DNA of 37,278 nt from an uncultured Alcaligenaceae bacterium. Its GTDB lineage: Bacteria; Pseudomonadota; Gammaproteobacteria; Burkholderiales; Burkholderiaceae_B. Made by a program: the position numbers and the translations under genes. Below the pieces are notes generated by a model. That model saw only the letters and a list, made by a program, of their open reading frames with translations. It did no database searches and was not told the origin of the DNA. Positions 33,988-37,278 of this stretch are shown here, piece after piece (the first letter of the stretch is position 1; each line of letters begins with the position of its first letter). The DNA is taken from contig CALEQZ010000012.1 in assembly GCA_937908115.1 (NCBI GenBank), forward strand, positions 1 to 37,278, given 5' to 3'.

Positions 33988-34063
33988 TTTTCAAGAACTC
34001 CAGATAGGTAATGCCAGGGTTTGGTTGTCGCTTCGTTCCAGCGAATTTCGACTCGGCTGCCCG

Positions 34064-34588
34064 TCAGGCGGCCTGTTTCTGGTCGCGCACGGCGGCCAGG
34101 CCGCGCACGAACTTGGTCGGAACTTCGTTGAGCGTACGTACGAATTGCGCGATCGGGGCTTGCAGGGTGCCCAGCAGCTTCGAGAGCAGCTCTTCACGGG
34201 ACGGCATGGTGGCCAGGGCCTTCACGCCGGCTTCGTTCAGCAGGCTGTTGGGCAGCGCGCCGCCCTTGATGACCAGCTTGTCGTTGCTCTTTGCGAAACC
34301 GGCAAGCACCTTGGCCGCCGCCACCGGATCCTCGCTGATCGCATAGATCAGCGGGCCGGTCAGCTGTGCCGACAGCGACTCGAAAGCCGTGTTGGCGACA
34401 GCGCGACGAGCCAGCGTGTTCTTCAGGACACGCAGGTACACACCCGATTCACGCGCAGTCTTGCGCAGTACGGTGATAGAGGCGACGTCCAGACCACGGT
34501 ACTCGGCGACGATGATCGATTGGGCCTTGGCAACCTGCGCCGAGACTTCCTCGATGACCACCGCTTTCTCTTGGCGATTGAGACTCAC
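34064..34588 (-). CDS. rplJ: 50S ribosomal protein L10
   Basis: Stalk-base protein L10, 174 residues, which anchors L7/L12 dimers. The start codon is GTG at 34586-34588 (SLNRQEKAVVIEEV follows). A non-ATG start is compatible with tight translational control from the leader at 34697-34801, where L10 itself is the expected repressor. Confidence 0.97.
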   Translation of the reverse strand: MSLNRQEKAVVIEEVSAQVAKAQSIIVAEYRGLDVASITVLRKTARESGVYLRVLKNTLARRAVANTAFESLSAQLTGPLIYAISEDPVAAAKVLAGFAKSNDKLVIKGGALPNSLLNEAGVKALATMPSREELLSKLLGTLQAPIAQFVRTLNEVPTKFVRGLAAVRDQKQAA

Positions 34589-34696
34589 GGTTTGAACACT
34601 CCATCAAAAGACGCTTGTGGGCCAAAAGGCCTTCTGCGTCGACCGAATGCGGCGAACCTGGACGAGTTCTTGGTCAAAGAATTCTTCCGTGGGACG

Positions 34697-34801
34697 CCGT
34701 CTGCGCTGGATCCGGACCAGACTGCTCCGGTATTAAGCCCTGCCGGCAGGCCGGACCGCCTGTGATGGCGGCACCGGCCGGGCCTTGGGGCTCCAGCGGT
34801 C
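34697..34801 (-). promoter_or_regulatory. L10 (rplJL) autoregulatory leader
   Basis: The leader RNA can close a stem between CGCTGGA (minus strand of 34792-34798) and TCCAGCG (minus strand of 34704-34710), followed at once by C-AGACGG (34697-34703). A closing helix next to AGACGG, with an internal GCTTAAT, resembles the known L10 leader of E. coli, where the L10-L12 complex binds and blocks rplJ translation. The match was made by eye. Confidence 0.68.
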
Positions 34802-34811
34802 TTTGACAGCA

Positions 34812-34833
34812 GCATCCGGACGAGTCCGGATGC
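34812..34833 (-). terminator. Perfect hairpin after rplA, possible partial terminator
   Basis: GCATCCGGA/TCCGGATGC forms a 9-bp stem with a 4-base loop, about 30 bp after the rplA stop. There is no U-run, so it is a weak terminator at best; it may protect the rplKA message end or separate it from the L10 leader. Confidence 0.35.
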
Positions 34834-34864
34834 AGCCCAAAGTCTGTCGTTGCCGGCCGCCCCG

Positions 34865-35569
34865 TTACTGGGCGGTGGCAGCCAGCGAGGCGACTTCTAC
34901 GCGCGCGCCGATGCCCATGGTGGAGGACACGGCGACCTTGCGCAGGTAGACGCCCTTGGCCGCGGCGGGACGCGCCTTGTTCAGCGCATCGACCAGCGCA
35001 GCCAGGTTGGTTTGCAGCTTCTCGACGTCGAAAGACGCGCGGCCGATGGTGGCATGGACGATGCCCGCCTTGTCGGTGCGGTACTGCACTTGGCCGGCCT
35101 TGGCGTTCTTGACCGCGGTGGCCACGTCGGGGGTGACCGTGCCAACCTTGGGGTTGGGCATCAGGCCACGCGGGCCGAGGATCTGGCCCAGGGTCCCGAC
35201 CACGCGCATCGTGTCAGGCGAGGCGATCACCACGTCGAAGTCGATCTGGCCGCCCTTGATGCGTTCGGCCAGGTCTTCCAGGCCGACGATGTCGGCGCCC
35301 GCGGCCTTGGCAGCCTCGGCCTTGTCGCCCTGGGCGAAGACGGCCACGCGCACGCTCTTGCCGGTGCCGGCAGGCAGCACGACCGAGCCACGCACGAGCT
35401 GGTCGGACTTCTTCGGGTCGATGCCCAGCTGGACGGCCACGTCGATGGACTCGTCGAACTTGGCCGTGGCGGTTTCCTTGACCAGGGCCAGCGCCTCGGC
35501 CACCGGATACAGCTTGGTGCGATCGATCTTGGCGCGCAGCGCCGCAGTACGCTTGGACACTTTTGCCAT
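34865..35569 (-). CDS. rplA: 50S ribosomal protein L1
   Basis: Ribosomal protein L1, 234 residues, forming the mobile L1 stalk that releases deacylated tRNA. The segment GRILGPRGLMPNPKVGTV-like (here LGQILGPRGLMPNPKVG) is diagnostic. It starts 2 bp after the rplK stop, so the pair is translated together. In E. coli L1 represses rplKA by binding the rplK leader. Confidence 0.98.
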   Translation of the reverse strand: MAKVSKRTAALRAKIDRTKLYPVAEALALVKETATAKFDESIDVAVQLGIDPKKSDQLVRGSVVLPAGTGKSVRVAVFAQGDKAEAAKAAGADIVGLEDLAERIKGGQIDFDVVIASPDTMRVVGTLGQILGPRGLMPNPKVGTVTPDVATAVKNAKAGQVQYRTDKAGIVHATIGRASFDVEKLQTNLAALVDALNKARPAAAKGVYLRKVAVSSTMGIGARVEVASLAATAQ

Positions 35570-35571
35570 GA

Positions 35572-36003
35572 TTAGACCCCCTCGACCGTAATGCCCATGC
35601 TGCGGGCGCTGCCAGCGATGGTGCGGACCGCGGCATCCATGTCGGCCGCCGTCAGGTCCGGCTGCTTCGTCTTGGCGATTTCCTCGACCTGGGCGCGCGT
35701 CAGCTTACCGACCTTGTCCAAGTGCGGCTTGGACGAGCCCTTCTGCACCCCGGCGGCCTTTTTGATCAGGACCGTCGCGGGCGGGGTCTTCATGATGAAG
35801 GTGAAGCTCTTGTCGGCATAGGCCGTGATCACCACCGGAATCGGCAGACCGGGCTCCATGCCCTGCGTCTTGGCGTTGAACGCCTTGCAGAATTCCATGA
35901 TGTTCAGGCCGCGCTGACCGAGCGCCGGACCGATGGGGGGAGAGGGGTTGGCCTTACCAGCCGGCACTTGCAGCTTGATAAAGCCGACGATTTTCTTCGC
36001 CAT
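35572..36003 (-). CDS. rplK: 50S ribosomal protein L11
   Basis: Ribosomal protein L11, 143 residues, part of the GTPase-associated centre. The N-terminal IKLQVPAGKANPSPPIGPALGQ is highly conserved. Start ATG 36001-36003 has AAGGAG upstream. The 60-bp gap from nusG holds a small GC-rich hairpin (36028-36033 with 36043-36048), a possible L1 target by analogy, not proven. Confidence 0.98.
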   Translation of the reverse strand: MAKKIVGFIKLQVPAGKANPSPPIGPALGQRGLNIMEFCKAFNAKTQGMEPGLPIPVVITAYADKSFTFIMKTPPATVLIKKAAGVQKGSSKPHLDKVGKLTRAQVEEIAKTKQPDLTAADMDAAVRTIAGSARSMGITVEGV

Positions 36004-36063
36004 GCTTTGCTCCTTGCGGGTTCAAGCGCCCGGCCGCGCGGACCGGGCTCCCCGGGGTTGATG

Positions 36064-36597
36064 TCAGGTCTTTTCGACCTGGCTGAAATCGAGCTCGACG
36101 GGCGTGGCACGACCGAAAATCGTGACCGAGACGCGCACCTTGCTCTTCTCGTAATTGACGTCCTCGACGTTGCCGTTGAAGTCGGCGAAGGGGCCCTCTT
36201 TGACGCGGACCATTTCGCCCACTTCGAACAGCACCTTTGGACGCGGTTTTTCCACGCCCGCCTCCATCTGGGAGAGGATCTTTTCCACTTCCTTTTCGGA
36301 AATGGGCGTGGGGCGGTTGCCCGAGCCACCGAGGAAGCCGGTGACGCGGGGGGTGTTCTTGACCAAGTGCCAGGTTTCGTCGGTCAGCTCCATCTCGACC
36401 AGGACGTAACCCGGGAAAATGCGGCGCTCGCTGATGGACTTCTGGCCGCCCTTGACCTCGACGACCTCTTCGGAAGGCACCAGGATGCGGCCGAAGGAAG
36501 CCTGCAGGCCGGCACGCTCGATGCGCTCGACCAGGGCCTTGTGGACGCTTTTTTCCATGCCGGAATAGACATGGACCACGTACCATCGCTTGCTCAT
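36064..36597 (-). CDS. nusG: Transcription termination/antitermination factor NusG
   Basis: NusG, 177 residues, links RNA polymerase to Rho or the ribosome. An N-terminal NGN domain (RWYVVHVYSGMEKSVHKAL) is followed by a KOW domain (VGEMVRVKEGPFADFNGNVEDV). Full length for a proteobacterial NusG. It lies 10 bp after secE, the usual secE-nusG pair. Confidence 0.98.
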   Translation of the reverse strand: MSKRWYVVHVYSGMEKSVHKALVERIERAGLQASFGRILVPSEEVVEVKGGQKSISERRIFPGYVLVEMELTDETWHLVKNTPRVTGFLGGSGNRPTPISEKEVEKILSQMEAGVEKPRPKVLFEVGEMVRVKEGPFADFNGNVEDVNYEKSKVRVSVTIFGRATPVELDFSQVEKT

Positions 36598-36607
36598 GCG
36601 GCTATCC

Positions 36608-36988
36608 TCAGCTCCAGCCCAGCAGCAGGCCGTACAGCACCCACTCTATGATCTTGTCCACCAGCCACAGGAAAATGCCCATGACCGCCACGAACGCGAA
36701 AACGATGCCGGTCATCTGCACCGTTTCCTTGCGGGTGGGCCAGGTCACGCGGCGCAGCTCGGCATAGGATTCCTGGCCGAAGCTCAGGGTGCGCCGCCCG
36801 GGTTCGCTGGTCCACGCGATCAGCGCGGCCAGCACCAGGCCGCCCAGGAATGCGCCTACGCGCACGATCATGGGCTGGCCGTCCAGCACCGAGAAGCCGA
36901 CGATGCCAGCAATGACGACGAGCACGGCCACGGCGAGCTTTACGCGGTCGGCGGTACTGGTTACGGTTTCTACGCTGGTGTTAGACAT
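36608..36988 (-). CDS. secE: Protein translocase subunit SecE
   Basis: SecE, the clamp subunit of the SecYEG channel, 126 residues. Three hydrophobic segments are visible (around 16-34, 45-60 and 95-118) and the conserved cytoplasmic ELRRVTWPTRKET motif precedes the last one. The three-span form is usual for beta- and gammaproteobacteria. It follows tRNA-Trp by 53 bp. Confidence 0.97.
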   Translation of the reverse strand: MSNTSVETVTSTADRVKLAVAVLVVIAGIVGFSVLDGQPMIVRVGAFLGGLVLAALIAWTSEPGRRTLSFGQESYAELRRVTWPTRKETVQMTGIVFAFVAVMGIFLWLVDKIIEWVLYGLLLGWS

Positions 36989-37041
36989 ATTCAGCGCGAG
37001 CCCGCCGCGCCTGGAGGCGGCTCGCGTTCGTTATCCGGCGG

Positions 37042-37117
37042 TGGCAGGGGCAGAGGGAATCGAACCCCCAACCTTCGGTTTTGGAGACCGACGCTCTGCC
37101 AATTGAGCTATGCCCCT
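37042..37117 (-). tRNA. tRNA-Trp (anticodon CCA)
   Basis: A 76-nt cloverleaf on the minus strand: acceptor AGGGGCA pairs with TGCCCCT, the D-loop contains AGCTCAATTGGCAGAGC, the anticodon loop reads TCTCCAAAA (anticodon CCA), and the T-arm has GGTTCGAATCC. The 3' CCA is encoded. The tuf-tRNA-Trp-secE order is standard for proteobacteria. Confidence 0.97.
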
Positions 37118-37131
37118 AGACCTGCAAATCA

Positions 37132-37161
37132 CAAAATCGGATGAAGGCGCGCCTTCGTCCG
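37132..37161 (-). terminator. Hairpin between tuf and tRNA-Trp, probable tuf terminator
   Basis: On the minus strand CGGACGAAGG and CCTTCATCCG form a 10-bp stem with one C-A mismatch and a 4-base loop, followed by ATTTTG. The U-run is short, so read-through into the tRNA and secE is possible. Confidence 0.55.
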
Positions 37162-37223
37162 GATTCGTCGCTACAGGCGGGCCGCTGAAATCTTCACCGC
37201 GAACCCGCCATCATACACCTTTT

Positions 37224-37278
37224 TTAGGCGATGATCTTGGCGACGACGCCGGCGCCGACGGTGCGGCCGCCTTCGCGG
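37224..37278 (-). CDS. tuf: Elongation factor Tu, C-terminal end only
   Basis: The last 17 codons and TAA stop of elongation factor Tu; the rest lies beyond the window. REGGRTVGAGVVAKIIA is the almost invariant proteobacterial EF-Tu C-terminus, and the location ahead of tRNA-Trp and secE fits the tufB-type copy. Confidence 0.95.
   Translation of the reverse strand, partial: REGGRTVGAGVVAKIIA

Overview
The window comes from a GC-rich betaproteobacterium, almost certainly a Bordetella or close Alcaligenaceae relative. The inference rests on the gene content (a Bug/TctC-family solute-binding protein beside LIV-type ABC transporters), the ribosomal and RNA polymerase sequences, and the codon bias. 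No database search was possible, so genus and species are inference.

Layout. Nearly everything is on the minus strand, so it is best read from the right end leftwards. (1) 37278-25053 is the housekeeping block: the last codons of tuf, tRNA-Trp(CCA), secE, nusG, rplK, rplA, an L10-type leader, rplJ, rplL, an attenuator-like region, rpoB, rpoC and a strong intrinsic terminator at 24975-25003. (2) 24963-17348 is a catabolic/transport operon: tctC-like (Bug) periplasmic protein, TauD-type oxygenase, Tat-exported branched-chain-type binding protein, PhyH-type oxygenase, then LivH, LivM, LivG and LivF homologues. (3) 17314-3785 is a second, longer operon: amidohydrolase, three-subunit molybdenum hydroxylase (CoxL/M/S-like), CoxG-like protein, DUF1116 (AllG/YlbE-like) protein, a frameshifted short-chain dehydrogenase, an isopenicillin-N-synthase-like oxygenase, a second branched-chain-type binding protein, and a second LivH, LivM, LivG and LivF set. 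(4) 3232-3750 is a MarR-type regulator on the plus strand, convergent with the end of operon 3 and divergent from the str operon. (5) 2822-1 is the str operon: rpsL, rpsG and fusA, the last cut by the window edge.

How it fits together. In many betaproteobacteria rpoC is followed closely by rpsL-rpsG-fusA-tuf. Here about 22 kb of accessory metabolism sits between rpoC and rpsL. The two metabolic operons look like one regulon. Each has two copies of a GTGGT-N2-ACCAC inverted repeat upstream of its first gene, in nearly the same geometry. The proximal sites begin 131 and 145 bp from the start codons and the distal sites 245 and 251 bp. The proximal cores are identical to each other (GT centre) and the distal cores share an AT centre. 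No matching GntR-like regulator is encoded in the window. Together the operons supply two complete LIV-type importers plus one extra Bug-type binding protein, three Fe(II)/2-oxoglutarate-type oxygenases from three families, a molybdenum hydroxylase, an amidohydrolase, a dehydrogenase and a DUF1116 protein. A reasonable but unproven reading is uptake and stepwise oxidation and hydrolysis of a nitrogen-containing organic compound, perhaps a heterocycle or amide. One step, the SDR, has been broken by loss of a single GC dinucleotide.

No rRNA, CRISPR array, insertion sequence or phage gene was recognised.
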